Shown one piece after another: positions 50,924-61,900 of a stretch of 64,000 nucleotides of DNA. The notes under the pieces are model-generated. The model worked only from the letters and a program-made list of their open reading frames with translations, did no database searches and was not told the origin of the DNA. Origin of the DNA: Epilithonimonas zeae. GTDB taxonomy: Bacteria > Bacteroidota > Bacteroidia > Flavobacteriales > Weeksellaceae. The first letter of the stretch is position 1. Each line of letters begins with the position of its first letter. The stretch lies in assembly GCF_023278365.1 (NCBI RefSeq), contig NZ_CP075338.1, positions 3,596,001 through 3,660,000 on the forward strand, given 5' to 3'. The translations under genes were made by a program, and so were the position numbers.

Positions 50924-51580
50924 GTGAAAAAAAGTTTATTGCCTTCCTTTGCGAATGTAAAAGATTATGCTAGTTTTTTATCTAAATTCTGGCAATTTTC
51001 TATTATACTTTTATTTCTTTTTCTAAATTCTCTTTCTGCTCAAGAAATACAGACACAAGATCCTGTTTCGTCTGGACTTATTATTACTGCCGGAGATGCG
51101 GTAATCTATTCTAAAGATGCTTCTTTTAATGAACAGATTTCCAAAAGTAAAACTATACAGCAATACTCGAAAGTCATTAAAATCAATAATGATGAATTAA
51201 AAATTGTTGCTAAGAACTCTGATGAACCAACGAAGAAACTCCAGCCTAAGATTAAGGAAGAGGTTGATTTGTTGGCTGCTAAAAAATTAAAAGATAGTAG
51301 GAAAGTAGATCTTCCTAAAAAGAAAATCGATCTGCACATTTCTAAAGGTTATAGTGATGGTAAATTCCTTGCTGGCGTTAGTTCAATAAATGGTTCATTT
51401 GTACCGCCGAGTAACGATTATCACTATTCTAAATATTTTTTGAGTTCTTCTGTTATCCCAAAAAATACTTCATTAGAATTCTTACATTTTACAGATTGTT
51501 TTTATAAAAATGATAATTCAAAATTACAGGTAAACGTTTCTAGTTTTTCTGTAAGACCTCCACCTTCTGATTTAATTTAA
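50924..51580 (+). CDS. Hypothetical secreted protein, GTG start
   Basis: 218 aa; no family recognised. A GTG opens the frame right after the promoter. A basic start and hydrophobic core (about 25-40) end at 'SLSAQE', a signal peptide. Mature segments include 'SGLIITAGDAVIYSKDASFN', a Lys-rich middle, 'DSRKVDLPKKKIDLHISKGY' and a beta-rich end 'KLQVNVSSFSVRPPPSDL'. Probably periplasmic or surface. First of three genes placed between the rplL terminator and the rpoB promoter. Confidence 0.6.
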   Translation: MKKSLLPSFANVKDYASFLSKFWQFSIILLFLFLNSLSAQEIQTQDPVSSGLIITAGDAVIYSKDASFNEQISKSKTIQQYSKVIKINNDELKIVAKNSDEPTKKLQPKIKEEVDLLAAKKLKDSRKVDLPKKKIDLHISKGYSDGKFLAGVSSINGSFVPPSNDYHYSKYFLSSSVIPKNTSLEFLHFTDCFYKNDNSKLQVNVSSFSVRPPPSDLI

Positions 51581-51660
51581 TCATTAATTTTTTACAATCT
51601 TATTTCTTGAGAAATCCTTTTTCTCAAAGGAATCTTATTTTCAATAATAATAAATTTTTT

Positions 51661-54135
51661 ATGAAAAAATTAAATCTACTTTTTACAGTAGTGTTTCTGC
51701 TTGTTGCAAATCAAATGCTATTTTCGCAAGTAGTGGATAGATTATATCTTTCGTTGTCAGCTACTGGAAGAGTTTATGATATTACCGGAGTGCCTGCAGT
51801 ACTTCCAACTCCACTGACGGCACCTAATTATTCTGCAGGTAACCAGAATTTTATAAGTAATCTTGCTGTTGGTTATGATACTCCTGGGGGAAATCCTACA
51901 AGTTTAGCTTTTTTGCACTCTAATACAGCTGCTGGTAGTACAATATTTAAATATTTACCAGCTACAGGATCACAATCGACAGGTCAGGTAACCCCAGCAG
52001 GCAATCTTATTGGAGGAATCGGGACAAATAATGTTCCAAAGGCAAATGGTGATCCGTCTGGGCTTGCATATGGGTTTAGCACAACAAGTAAAAATTTGTA
52101 CCAAGTTTATCCTACGAGTACAGATTTGGGAGCTGTAACAGCTCCTGCTAGTGATGCTATTTGGAATAATACAGGTGGTAATACATCTACAATATGGGCA
52201 ACAGATACATTTTTTGATTATCAAAACTTCATCTATGTGATTGTACAGAATACAAACGGAGCTACAATTACAAGGCACTTATATAAGATTGATCCAACTA
52301 CAAGAGTTGCTACTCGTGTTGTACAACTAACCGGTCCTATAGGGACTTCTAGTGGTGATAATACCGTTAGTAACAGTACTACAGTAGGAAACGTGAGAGG
52401 TATTGCATATCTAAACGGATTGGTTTATGCTGTTTCTGTAAATGGTAATCCAGGAACAGAATTGGCGGTTTATACTATTAATATATCTACCGGTGTTTCG
52501 ACATATATTAGAACATATACCGGAATAGCAGGTGGTTTATGGGCAACTAACCAAGATTTGGCTTCAGTTCCATATTACATACCCTTCATTTTTAATTGTG
52601 GAGGAGCGACAATACAAGAAACAACGCCATTTGTTGCTGGTGTAGGTTCTACAAAAACACTTAGAGCGCCTATTTCTACAGTTTATGGTCCTGGAACATA
52701 TAGAATAAATGTATCTGGGACAGATTTTGCATCTACATTTACAGATGTTACAATAACTTCCACCACGACATACATAGATATTCCTGTTACCTATAATGGG
52801 ACTGGCTCAAGTGGTACTAGAACTATTACCTATAATATCAACGGAAGTACAACGACTTGTACATTTAATGCGGTTATTGAGCGTGACTTGGACGGTGATG
52901 GAATTCCTGATATATTGGATTTGGATTCTGATAATGATGGTATATTGGATATTTTCGAATGTCCAGAAAGTGTGGTGGATGTTAATTACAATATTGCTGA
53001 TGGTAATACAGTTACGTTTAATGCGCCAGCTGCTGATTTAGGTTTTATTTTCGATGTTTATACACTTGATAATTCATTTAACTTAAATATTAATGGAGTT
53101 AACCTTTCGACCTCCAAATTAGAATTCCAGCCGGATCAAACTGACAATGTCAGATTTGTAGACGGAAATACTTATGGTAATGGAACTGTACCTCAAATAT
53201 ATAATATGACAGGAACAGCAGCTAATCCTTTGGTTAGAATTATTATTCATAAAAATGGATCTGTAAGTATGTATGGCAGCAAAAGTAGTGGTGGTCAATT
53301 GTTTCCTTTGCAGTTATACAATGGTAATACATTCAATTCAATTACATGGAATAGAACAGGAGCTAATACTGTAATTTTAAGTCAATTGGTTGTAGGTCCT
53401 ACTTACATCACTGGCCGGGGAAATGGTGTCAAAAATGGTTTCTGTGATCCGGATAATGATGGTGTTTCTAATCAATTTGATGTAGATAGTGATGGCGACG
53501 GTTGTCCTGATGCTATCGAAGGTAGTGAGGCTGTACGCTTTGATCAGGTTCATTCTATGACATTGCCGGCTGGAGATGCTAATTATGCTTACCGCGGTCA
53601 AATAAAAACTATTTATAATGGTGTCACTACAGGTACACCAGCACAGATCATAAGTACATCTCCTTCGGCAAGCGGCGTTCCGCAATTGGTTAACTATGCA
53701 GGCTTTAATTTAAATACTGGTACAAACCCTTCTAATCTTGCAGGTCTTGTGGATAATACAGATGGAACAGCAGATATTGGACAAGGTGTAGGAACTTCTC
53801 AAAATGCAACAACTACAGATCCTGAGTGTTCTAGATGTTTCCGCCCTGCTACAACAGCTGGAACTACTTTAGTAACTAATCATGGTATTACAGCTTTGGC
53901 TAGAGCGGGAGGCGCAACTACAGACTGGCCGGGTAAGATAAAAGGTGCATATACGGCTTTGGATGCAAAAACTAAAGGTTTTGTAATCAACAGAGTTCCA
54001 ACGTCTGCTTTAAGTTCTATTACTGGAGTTACTGGTATGATGGTGTATGATACAACTGTCAACTGTCTTAAAATATATGATGGAACAGCGTGGAATTGCT
54101 ACTCTAAACAAACCTGTGATAATTTTAACCAATAA
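51661..54135 (+). CDS. Large secreted surface protein with calcium-type aspartate repeats
   Basis: 824 aa from MKKLNLLFTVVFLLVANQML, ending the signal at 'MLFSQ'; the open frame starts at 51607 but the first 18 residues are not signal-like. Residues about 30-330 are Gly/Thr/Ser-rich beta repeats. Two thrombospondin-type-3-like Asp clusters follow ('DLDGDGIPDILDLDSDNDG' and 'DNDGVSNQFDVDSDGDGCPD'), likely calcium-binding. The last 50 residues, 'GVTGMMVYDTTVNCLKIYDG', match the ending of the next gene's product. No clear T9SS sorting domain. Adhesin-type role is inference. Confidence 0.7.
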   Translation: MKKLNLLFTVVFLLVANQMLFSQVVDRLYLSLSATGRVYDITGVPAVLPTPLTAPNYSAGNQNFISNLAVGYDTPGGNPTSLAFLHSNTAAGSTIFKYLPATGSQSTGQVTPAGNLIGGIGTNNVPKANGDPSGLAYGFSTTSKNLYQVYPTSTDLGAVTAPASDAIWNNTGGNTSTIWATDTFFDYQNFIYVIVQNTNGATITRHLYKIDPTTRVATRVVQLTGPIGTSSGDNTVSNSTTVGNVRGIAYLNGLVYAVSVNGNPGTELAVYTINISTGVSTYIRTYTGIAGGLWATNQDLASVPYYIPFIFNCGGATIQETTPFVAGVGSTKTLRAPISTVYGPGTYRINVSGTDFASTFTDVTITSTTTYIDIPVTYNGTGSSGTRTITYNINGSTTTCTFNAVIERDLDGDGIPDILDLDSDNDGILDIFECPESVVDVNYNIADGNTVTFNAPAADLGFIFDVYTLDNSFNLNINGVNLSTSKLEFQPDQTDNVRFVDGNTYGNGTVPQIYNMTGTAANPLVRIIIHKNGSVSMYGSKSSGGQLFPLQLYNGNTFNSITWNRTGANTVILSQLVVGPTYITGRGNGVKNGFCDPDNDGVSNQFDVDSDGDGCPDAIEGSEAVRFDQVHSMTLPAGDANYAYRGQIKTIYNGVTTGTPAQIISTSPSASGVPQLVNYAGFNLNTGTNPSNLAGLVDNTDGTADIGQGVGTSQNATTTDPECSRCFRPATTAGTTLVTNHGITALARAGGATTDWPGKIKGAYTALDAKTKGFVINRVPTSALSSITGVTGMMVYDTTVNCLKIYDGTAWNCYSKQTCDNFNQ

Positions 54136-54142
54136 AAGTAAG

Positions 54143-54703
54143 ATGAAAACATATATAATATCATTAGTAATTTTAATTTCTAGCCTCAGTTTTGCTCAGG
54201 TGACTATTGGGAAAGCAAGCCCATATACAGCGGCTAATGCAACAGTATCTTTAGAATTTGGTAATGCTTCAGGCGGAACAAGAGGTATTGTTTTACCTTG
54301 GGTAACTTCCGCGGCAAGTGTGACTTCTGCGGTTCCCGGAACTTTGATTTTTGATAGTACAGATCAGAAAGTTAAATTTGGCACAGCTGCTACAACCAAT
54401 GCAACAGCTGTTACTAGCTGGACCGATTTGTCTGCTGGAGCTTATGCGCCAACAACGGCAAACGTTCCAGATGCCAATACAGAAAATACAACAGCAAAAA
54501 CTTTGATTGGTGGAACGCCAGCCACAGATACGACTTCAGGGATTTTAGTCTTAGGAGATGCGAATAAAGCGATGATTCTGCCAAGAGTGTCTTCCTATAC
54601 TGATATTGTAAATCCAAGTGCAGGAATGATGGTTTATGTTACCGGAACTCAGCAATTGGCTTTGTACAACGGTAGAGAATGGTCTTTCTGGACTAAACCT
54701 TAA
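54143..54703 (+). CDS. Secreted protein with 'GMMVY ... YNGREW' C-terminal module
   Basis: 186 aa from MKTYIISLVILISSLSFAQV; the frame is open from 54047, inside the preceding gene, but the signal peptide starts here. It is a low-complexity Ala/Thr/Gly protein: 'VTIGKASPYTAANATVSLEF', 'GIVLPWVTSAASVTSAVPGT', 'IFDSTDQKVKFG', then 'SAGMMVYVTGTQQLALYNGR'. This ending occurs in phage-tail-like and surface proteins of Chryseobacterium-type genomes. 7 bp after the larger gene, so co-transcribed. Ends at a terminator. Confidence 0.65.
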   Translation: MKTYIISLVILISSLSFAQVTIGKASPYTAANATVSLEFGNASGGTRGIVLPWVTSAASVTSAVPGTLIFDSTDQKVKFGTAATTNATAVTSWTDLSAGAYAPTTANVPDANTENTTAKTLIGGTPATDTTSGILVLGDANKAMILPRVSSYTDIVNPSAGMMVYVTGTQQLALYNGREWSFWTKP

Positions 54704-54727
54704 TATTTTTTAATCTAAATATTTCTA

Positions 54728-54755
54728 AACCACTTCTTTGTGAAGTGGTTTTTTT
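54728..54755 (+). terminator. Terminator closing the inserted surface-gene cassette
   Basis: AACCACTTC / GAAGTGGTT (54728-54736, 54742-54750) with a T run. Confidence 0.9.
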
Positions 54756-54784
54756 GTATATGTCAATTATTTTATATAAATTTG
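54753..54784 (+). promoter_or_regulatory. rpoBC promoter
   Basis: TTTG (54753-54756), 20 bp, TAAATTTG (54777-54784): full consensus. The TTTG overlaps the T run of the preceding terminator. Predicted transcription start is near 54788-54791, giving an rpoB leader of about 290 nt. Confidence 0.75.
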
Positions 54785-55076
54785 CAAATCTTTTGGCGCT
54801 AATAATTTCATATACTGTAATCAATTTATAACTCTTTCATTTTATGAAAGGGGGATTTCTTGTTTATATATACTTTATTTCGTTATTTGATATAAAAATA
54901 TTTTGCACTACGTCGTGAAAAGATATACCGGCGTTGCAGTTAGAAAAGATTGATAAATAAGGGTTTAAGTTTATTCTGATAGCGCCAAAAATCAAAAAAA
55001 CTGATTCTTTATTTTTTTAATCTAGTCTGATATTTTTTAAAACAAAATATTTTTTAACCCTTTTTCTTATAATTTT
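54785..55076 (+). promoter_or_regulatory. Long rpoB leader with long-range inverted repeat
   Basis: Non-coding, about 290 nt. TTTTGGCGCTA (54791-54801), at the predicted RNA 5' end, is exactly complementary to TAGCGCCAAAA (54980-54990). Between them: a hairpin CTCTTTCAT / ATGAAAGGGG (54832-54852, one G-U pair), a second TTTTGCAC promoter-like segment near 54901, and no ORF of note. After 54990 the sequence is A/T runs up to the ATG at 55077. A structured regulatory leader is possible; no known riboswitch is recognised. Confidence 0.5.
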
Positions 55077-58000
55077 ATGAGTAAAACACAGGCCGCTCCT
55101 AAAGTTCAAGGTACAGAGAGGATCAACTTTTCGTCAGCGAAAGGTAGAATCGATACACCTGACTTTTTGGACATCCAAATCCAGTCTTTCAAGGAGTTTT
55201 TCCAGCTAGACACGCTTCCTGAGCAACGTTTGAATGAATCACTTTACAAAACGTTCCAGGAAAATTTCCCAATTACAGATTCTAGAAACCAATTTGTTTT
55301 AGAATTTCTAGATTATCTGGTAGATTCTCCACGTTATTCTATAGATGAGTGCGTAGAGAGAGGTTTAACGTATAACGTTCCTCTAAAGGCTAGACTTAAA
55401 TTATATTGTACAGATCCGGAGCACGAAGATTTCCAGACTGTTGTACAGGATGTATATTTAGGTCCGGTTCCTTATATGACTCCGTCTGGTTCATTCATTA
55501 TCAATGGAGCAGAGCGTGTTATCGTAACTCAGTTACACAGATCTCCGGGTGTATTCTTCGGACAGACTTACCACGCCAACGGAACTAAGCTTTACTATTC
55601 AAGAATTATCCCTTTCAAAGGATCTTGGATGGAATTTACAACAGATATCAACAGCGTAATGTACGCGTATATCGACCGTAAGAAAAAATTACCTTTAACA
55701 ACATTACTAAGAGCGATTGGTTATGAGTCTGATAAAGAGATTCTTCAGATTTTTGACTTGGCAGAAGAAGTGAAAGTTTCTAAAGCGGCTCTTAAAAAAG
55801 TAGAAGGTAGGACTTTAGCTGCGAGAGTATTGAACACTTGGTTCGAGGATTTCGTAGACGAGGATACAGGTGAGGTTGTTTCTATCGAAAGAAACGAAAT
55901 CATCTTGGATAGAGAAACAATTCTTGAAAAAGAACACCTAGATGTTATCTTGGATTCTGGAGTTAAGTCCATCTTAATTCACAAAGAAAATTCTAACGAG
56001 TTCTCTATTATCCAAAATACACTACAAAAAGATCCAACCAACTCAGAAAAAGAAGCGGTTGAATATATCTATCGTCAGTTAAGAAATGCTGATGCGCCGG
56101 ATGAAGAAACTGCAAGAGGAATTATTGAAAAATTATTCTTCTCGGAGCAGAGATATTCATTAGGTGAAGTTGGTCGTTACAGATTGAACAAAAAATTAGG
56201 GCTTAATATTTCTGAGGATAATCAGGTTTTGACGAAAGAAGATATCATCTCTATCGTAAAACACTTGATCGAGTTAGTTAATTCTAAGGCTGAAGTTGAT
56301 GATATCGATCACTTATCAAACAGAAGAATCAAGACTGTTGGTGAGCAATTATCAGGACAGTTTGGTGTTGGTCTTTCTAGAATTGCCAGAACGATCAAAG
56401 AAAGAATGAACGTTAGAGATAACGAGATTTTTACACCTGTTGATTTGGTTAATGCTAAGACTTTAACGTCTGTTATCAACTCATTCTTTGGTACCAACCA
56501 GCTTTCTCAGTTTATGGATCAAACCAACCCACTATCAGAAATCACGCACAAGCGTAGACTTTCTGCGTTAGGACCTGGTGGTTTATCTAGAGAAAGAGCA
56601 GGTTTCGAGGTTCGTGACGTTCACCATACACACTATGGTCGTATCTGTCCAATTGAAACTCCGGAAGGACCAAACATTGGTTTGATTTCTTCTTTAGGTA
56701 TGTATGCGAAAATCAATACTTTAGGTTTCATCGAAACGCCTTATAGAAAAGTTGAAAACGGTAAAGTAGATTTACAAGCTGCACCAACTTATCTGAATGC
56801 TGAGGATGAGGAATACAAAGTAATTGCTCAGGCGAACGTTGATATGAATGACGACGGTAGCATCAATACAGATAGAGTTATTGCTCGTTTGGACGGAGAT
56901 TACCCAGTTGTTGAGCCTCAGCAAGTAGATTTGATTGATGTTGCACCAAACCAGATTTCTGGTATTTCTGCATCATTGATTCCTTTCCTAGAGCACGATG
57001 ATGCGAACAGAGCATTGATGGGATCGAATATGATGCGTCAGGCTGTTCCGTTATTGAAACCTCAGGCACCTATCGTAGGTACAGGTTTGGAAAAACAAGT
57101 AGCTAGAGATTCTAGAATCTTGATTAATGCTGAAGGTACTGGAGTTGTAGAATACGTAGATGCTGAAAGAATTGTTATTAAGTACGAAAGAAGCGAGGAA
57201 GACGATTTAGTTAACTTCGATTCTGCTACTAAAACTTATAAACTGACTAAGTTCAGAAAAACAAACCAGAGTACGACTATCACATTGAGACCAAACGTAA
57301 GAGTAGGTGATACAGTGGAAAAAGGTCAGGTTCTTTGTGACGGTTATGCAACTGAAAACGGAGAATTGGCTCTTGGTAGAAACTTGGTAGTTGCGTTTAT
57401 GCCTTGGAAAGGTTATAATTTCGAGGATGCGATTGTAATTAATGAAAAAGTAGTTCGTGAGGACTGGTTTACTTCAATCCACGTAGATGAATATTCTCTA
57501 GAAGTTCGTGATACCAAATTAGGTATGGAAGAATTGACAGCTGATATTCCAAACGTTTCTGAAGAAGCTACTAAAGATCTTGATGAGAACGGTATGATCC
57601 GTATCGGAGCAGAAGTTAAGCCTGGTGATATCCTTATCGGAAAAATCACGCCAAAAGGTGAGTCTGATCCAACACCGGAAGAAAAACTTCTTAGAGCTAT
57701 CTTCGGAGATAAAGCTGGTGATGTAAAAGATGCTTCATTGAAAGCAGATTCTTCTCTAAGAGGAGTTGTAATCAACAAAAAATTGTTCTCTAGAAATATC
57801 AAGGACAAAAAGAAAAGAAGTGAGGAGAAAATCAAGTTGGAAGAAATCGAAAATACTTACAAAAATAAGTTTGACGATTTAAGAAATACTTTGATTGACA
57901 AATTGAATACTCTAGTTTCTGGTAAAACTTCTCAAGGTGTGAAAAATGACCTGGAAGAAGAAGTTATCGGTAAAGGAACTAAGTTCACTTTGAAATTGCT

Positions 58001-58904
58001 TCAGTCTGTTGAAGATTATGTAAACATCAGTGGTGCGGATTGGACTGTTGATGCTGACAAAAATGAATGGATCAAACAATTGATTCACAATTATAAGATT
58101 AAATACAATGATCTTTCGGGAGTTAAAAACCGTGAGAAATTTGCATTGTCAATCGGAGACGAGTTGCCAGCAGGTATTATCAAACTAGCTAAAGTTTACA
58201 TCGCTAAGAAACGTAAACTGAACGTAGGAGATAAAATGGCGGGTCGTCACGGTAACAAAGGTATCGTTTCAAGAATCGTTCGTGAAGAAGATATGCCATT
58301 CCTGGAAGATGGAACACCTGTAGATATCGTATTGAATCCACTTGGGGTACCTTCTCGTATGAACATTGGTCAGATCTACGAAACTGTTCTTGGATGGGCT
58401 GGTAGAAAATTAGGATTGAAATTCGCTACGCCAATCTTTGATGGAGCTAGTCTAGAGCAGATTACAGAATATACAGACGAAGCTGGTCTTCCTAAATTCG
58501 GTCACACTCACCTTTATGATGGTGGTACTGGAGAGAGATTTACTCAGGCGGCAACAGTTGGTATTATCTATATGTTGAAACTAGGACACATGGTAGATGA
58601 CAAAATGCACGCACGTTCTATCGGACCATATTCATTAATTACGCAACAGCCATTAGGAGGTAAAGCGCAATTTGGAGGTCAGAGATTTGGAGAGATGGAG
58701 GTTTGGGCTCTTGAAGCATTCGGAGCATCGAATATCCTTAGAGAAATCCTGACTGTGAAGTCGGATGACGTGATTGGTAGAGCAAAAACTTACGAAGCAA
58801 TTGCGAAAGGAGAAGCAATGCCAGAACCTGGTATTCCGGAATCTTTCAACGTATTACTTCACGAGTTACAAGGTCTTGGACTTGATGTAAGATTAGAGGA
58901 ATAA
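55077..58904 (+). CDS. rpoB: DNA-directed RNA polymerase beta subunit
   Basis: 1275 aa, the usual Bacteroidota length. Rifampicin region '[20 protein letters not shown]' followed by LSALGPGGL keeps the sensitive-type D, H and S residues. '[19 protein letters not shown]' and '[17 protein letters not shown]' are canonical active-site segments, and the C-terminus '[19 protein letters not shown]' is complete. Forms the catalytic core with rpoC 92 bp downstream. A small AAACTCAA / TTGAGTTT hairpin lies between them. Confidence 0.98.
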   Translation: MSKTQAAPKVQGTERINFSSAKGRIDTPDFLDIQIQSFKEFFQLDTLPEQRLNESLYKTFQENFPITDSRNQFVLEFLDYLVDSPRYSIDECVERGLTYNVPLKARLKLYCTDPEHEDFQTVVQDVYLGPVPYMTPSGSFIINGAERVIVTQLHRSPGVFFGQTYHANGTKLYYSRIIPFKGSWMEFTTDINSVMYAYIDRKKKLPLTTLLRAIGYESDKEILQIFDLAEEVKVSKAALKKVEGRTLAARVLNTWFEDFVDEDTGEVVSIERNEIILDRETILEKEHLDVILDSGVKSILIHKENSNEFSIIQNTLQKDPTNSEKEAVEYIYRQLRNADAPDEETARGIIEKLFFSEQRYSLGEVGRYRLNKKLGLNISEDNQVLTKEDIISIVKHLIELVNSKAEVDDIDHLSNRRIKTVGEQLSGQFGVGLSRIARTIKERMNVRDNEIFTPVDLVNAKTLTSVINSFFGTNQLSQFMDQTNPLSEITHKRRLSALGPGGLSRERAGFEVRDVHHTHYGRICPIETPEGPNIGLISSLGMYAKINTLGFIETPYRKVENGKVDLQAAPTYLNAEDEEYKVIAQANVDMNDDGSINTDRVIARLDGDYPVVEPQQVDLIDVAPNQISGISASLIPFLEHDDANRALMGSNMMRQAVPLLKPQAPIVGTGLEKQVARDSRILINAEGTGVVEYVDAERIVIKYERSEEDDLVNFDSATKTYKLTKFRKTNQSTTITLRPNVRVGDTVEKGQVLCDGYATENGELALGRNLVVAFMPWKGYNFEDAIVINEKVVREDWFTSIHVDEYSLEVRDTKLGMEELTADIPNVSEEATKDLDENGMIRIGAEVKPGDILIGKITPKGESDPTPEEKLLRAIFGDKAGDVKDASLKADSSLRGVVINKKLFSRNIKDKKKRSEEKIKLEEIENTYKNKFDDLRNTLIDKLNTLVSGKTSQGVKNDLEEEVIGKGTKFTLKLLQSVEDYVNISGADWTVDADKNEWIKQLIHNYKIKYNDLSGVKNREKFALSIGDELPAGIIKLAKVYIAKKRKLNVGDKMAGRHGNKGIVSRIVREEDMPFLEDGTPVDIVLNPLGVPSRMNIGQIYETVLGWAGRKLGLKFATPIFDGASLEQITEYTDEAGLPKFGHTHLYDGGTGERFTQAATVGIIYMLKLGHMVDDKMHARSIGPYSLITQQPLGGKAQFGGQRFGEMEVWALEAFGASNILREILTVKSDDVIGRAKTYEAIAKGEAMPEPGIPESFNVLLHELQGLGLDVRLEE

Positions 58905-58946
58905 TTTATTTATAATTAAGAAATTATCACTCTAAAATTAAGAGCG

Positions 58947-58963
58947 AAACTCAATTTGAGTTT
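58947..58963 (+). other. Small hairpin between rpoB and rpoC
   Basis: AAACTCAA / TTGAGTTT with a one-base centre and a T-rich stretch following. Too weak for a sure terminator; could be a processing or pause site. Confidence 0.35.
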
Positions 58964-58996
58964 TCAATCTTTTTAATCTTTAAATCAAAATAAAAA

Positions 58997-61900
58997 ATGT
59001 CAAATAAAAATAAAACAAGTCGATTTAATAAAATCACTATTGGTTTAGCTTCACCAGAATCTATTCTTCAGGAATCGAGAGGGGAAGTTCTTAAGCCAGA
59101 AACGATCAACTATCGTACGCACAAACCGGAAAGAGATGGTTTGTTCTGCGAGAAGATCTTCGGTCCTGTAAAAGACTACGAGTGTGCTTGTGGAAAATAC
59201 AAAAGAATCCGTTACAAAGGGATTGTTTGTGATAGATGTGGTGTAGAAGTTACAGAGAAAAAAGTACGTAGAGAAAGAATCGGACACATTGGTTTGGTTG
59301 TTCCTGTGGCGCACATCTGGTATTTCCGTTCTTTGCCAAACAAAATTGGTTATTTATTAGGTATCCCGTCCAAGAAATTGGATATGATTATCTATTACGA
59401 GAGATATGTTGTGATCCAACAAGGTATTGCTAAGAAAGCAGACGGTTCAGATTTCGATGACAAAGAATTCCTTACAGAAGAAGAATATTTGGATGTTTTG
59501 GAAACACTTCCTATCGAGAACCAATATCTTGATGATTCTGACCCGAACAAATTCGTAGCGAAAATGGGAGCAGAAGCTGTTGAAGAATTGTTGAAGAGAA
59601 TCGACCTAGATTCTTTATCATTCGATCTTCGTCACAAAGCTCACAACGAGTCTTCTAAACAAAGAAGAACAGAAGCGCTTAAGAGATTGAACGTTGTAGA
59701 AGCATTGAGAGGTGCTAATACAAGAATGATCAATAAGCCAGAATGGATGATTATGAGAGTTCTTCCTATTATACCACCAGAACTAAGACCATTGGTTCCA
59801 TTGGATGGAGGACGTTTCGCAACTTCCGATCTTAATGATCTTTACAGAAGGGTTATTATCAGAAACAACCGTTTGAAGAGACTATTGGAGATCAAAGCTC
59901 CGGAAGTAATCTTAAGAAACGAGAAGCGTATGCTTCAGGAATCTGTAGATTCATTATTCGATAATACAAGAAAATCTTCTGCTGTAAAATCTGAATCAAA
60001 CAGACCATTGAAATCTCTTTCAGATTCATTGAAAGGTAAGCAAGGTCGTTTCCGTCAGAACTTATTAGGAAAAAGGGTAGATTACTCAGCTCGTTCGGTT
60101 ATTGTTGTAGGTCCTAGCTTACAATTGCACGAGTGTGGTCTTCCAAAAGATATGGCTGCAGAGCTTTACAAACCGTTTATCATTAGAAAACTAATCGAGA
60201 GAGGAATTGTAAAAACTGTAAAATCAGCTAAAAGAATCATCGATAGAAAAGAGCCTGTAGTTTATGATATCCTAGAAGGTGTGATGAAAGGTCACCCTGT
60301 TCTTTTGAACAGAGCACCTACTTTGCACAGATTAGGTATCCAAGCATTCCAGCCTAAGATGATCGAAGGTAAAGCGATCCAACTTCACCCATTGGTAACA
60401 ACGGCTTTCAACGCCGATTTTGATGGGGATCAGATGGCGGTTCACTTACCATTAGGTCCAGAAGCTATTTTGGAAGCTCAACTATTGATGCTAGGTTCTC
60501 AGAATATCTTGAACCCTGCGAATGGTTCTCCAATTACGGTACCATCTCAGGACATGGTTTTGGGTCTGTATTTTATGACCAAAGAAGCTCATTCTACTGA
60601 CGAGAAGAAAATTCAAGGTGAAGGTCTTGCTTTCTATTCTCCGGAAGAAGTGGAAATTGCTTATGCAGAAGGAAAAGTTTCTCTTAACGCAAAAGTAAGA
60701 TGTCGTCTTCCAGTAAAAGAGAATGGAGAAATCGTAACAAGATTATTGAACACAACTGTAGGAAGAATTTTGTTCAATCAGATTGTACCAGCACAAGTTG
60801 GATACGTTGACGAGTTATTGACTAAGAAATCTCTTAGAAATGTAATTGGTCAGATCTTGGCAGATACAGATTTCCCAACTACTGTTAAGTTCTTGGATGA
60901 TATGAAAAACCTTGGATATGCAAACGCATTCAAAGGAGGTCTTTCATTCTCTCTGGGAGATATCGTAATTCCTGCTGAGAAAAAAGGAATGATTGCTACA
61001 GCAGTAGAAAACGTAGATGAAATTAAGGCTAACTATAACATGGGTCTTATTACAGATACAGAGCGTTATAATCAGGTAATCGACGTTTGGACTAATACCA
61101 ACGCTGGTCTTACGGAAATGATTATGAGTAGAATGAAGTCTGACCAAGGTGGATTCAACTCTGTATTTATGATGCTAGATTCTGGTGCGAGGGGTTCTAA
61201 GGAGCAGATCCGTCAGTTATCTGGTATGAGAGGTTTGATGGCAAAACCACAAAAAGCTGGTTCTGTTGGAGCTGAGATTATTGAAAACCCGATTGTCGCA
61301 AACTTTAAAGAAGGTTTGTCAATCTTGGAGTACTTTATCTCTACCCACGGTGCTCGTAAGGGTCTTGCGGATACCGCTCTTAAAACTGCCGATGCTGGTT
61401 ACTTAACTAGAAGATTGGTAGACGTTGCACAGGATGTTATCATTACAGAGGATGATTGTGGAACTTTGAGAGGTACAGAAATTACTGCACTTAAGAAAAA
61501 TGATGATATCGTTGAAAAAATCTCTGACAGAATTCTTGGTAGAGTTTCTCTTCACAACGTTTATCACCCAGAAACTGATGAGTTGTTGGCTAATGCAGAT
61601 GAGTTAATCGTTGAAGCTGTTGCTAAACAAATAGAAGACGCTGGAATCGAAGCTGTAGAAGTTCGTTCTCCATTAACTTGTGAAACCAAAAAAGGTATCT
61701 GTGCAAAATGTTACGGTCGTAACCTTGCAACAGGTAAAGGAATCCATATGGGAGAAGCTGTAGGTGTTATCGCTGCACAGTCTATTGGTGAGCCGGGAAC
61801 TCAGTTAACATTGAGAACTTTCCACCAAGGGGGTACTGCAAGTAACATTTCAGAAAATCCAAGTATCGTTGCAAAACGTGATGGTATTGTTGAGATGGAT

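Noticed and set aside
54047-54142. Start of the small secreted gene inside the preceding gene
   Set aside because: A clear signal peptide begins at 54143, 7 bp after the upstream stop; the overlapping part is not signal-like.
56466-56600. Rifampicin-resistance substitutions in rpoB
   Set aside because: The cluster keeps the sensitive-type Asp, His and Ser residues.
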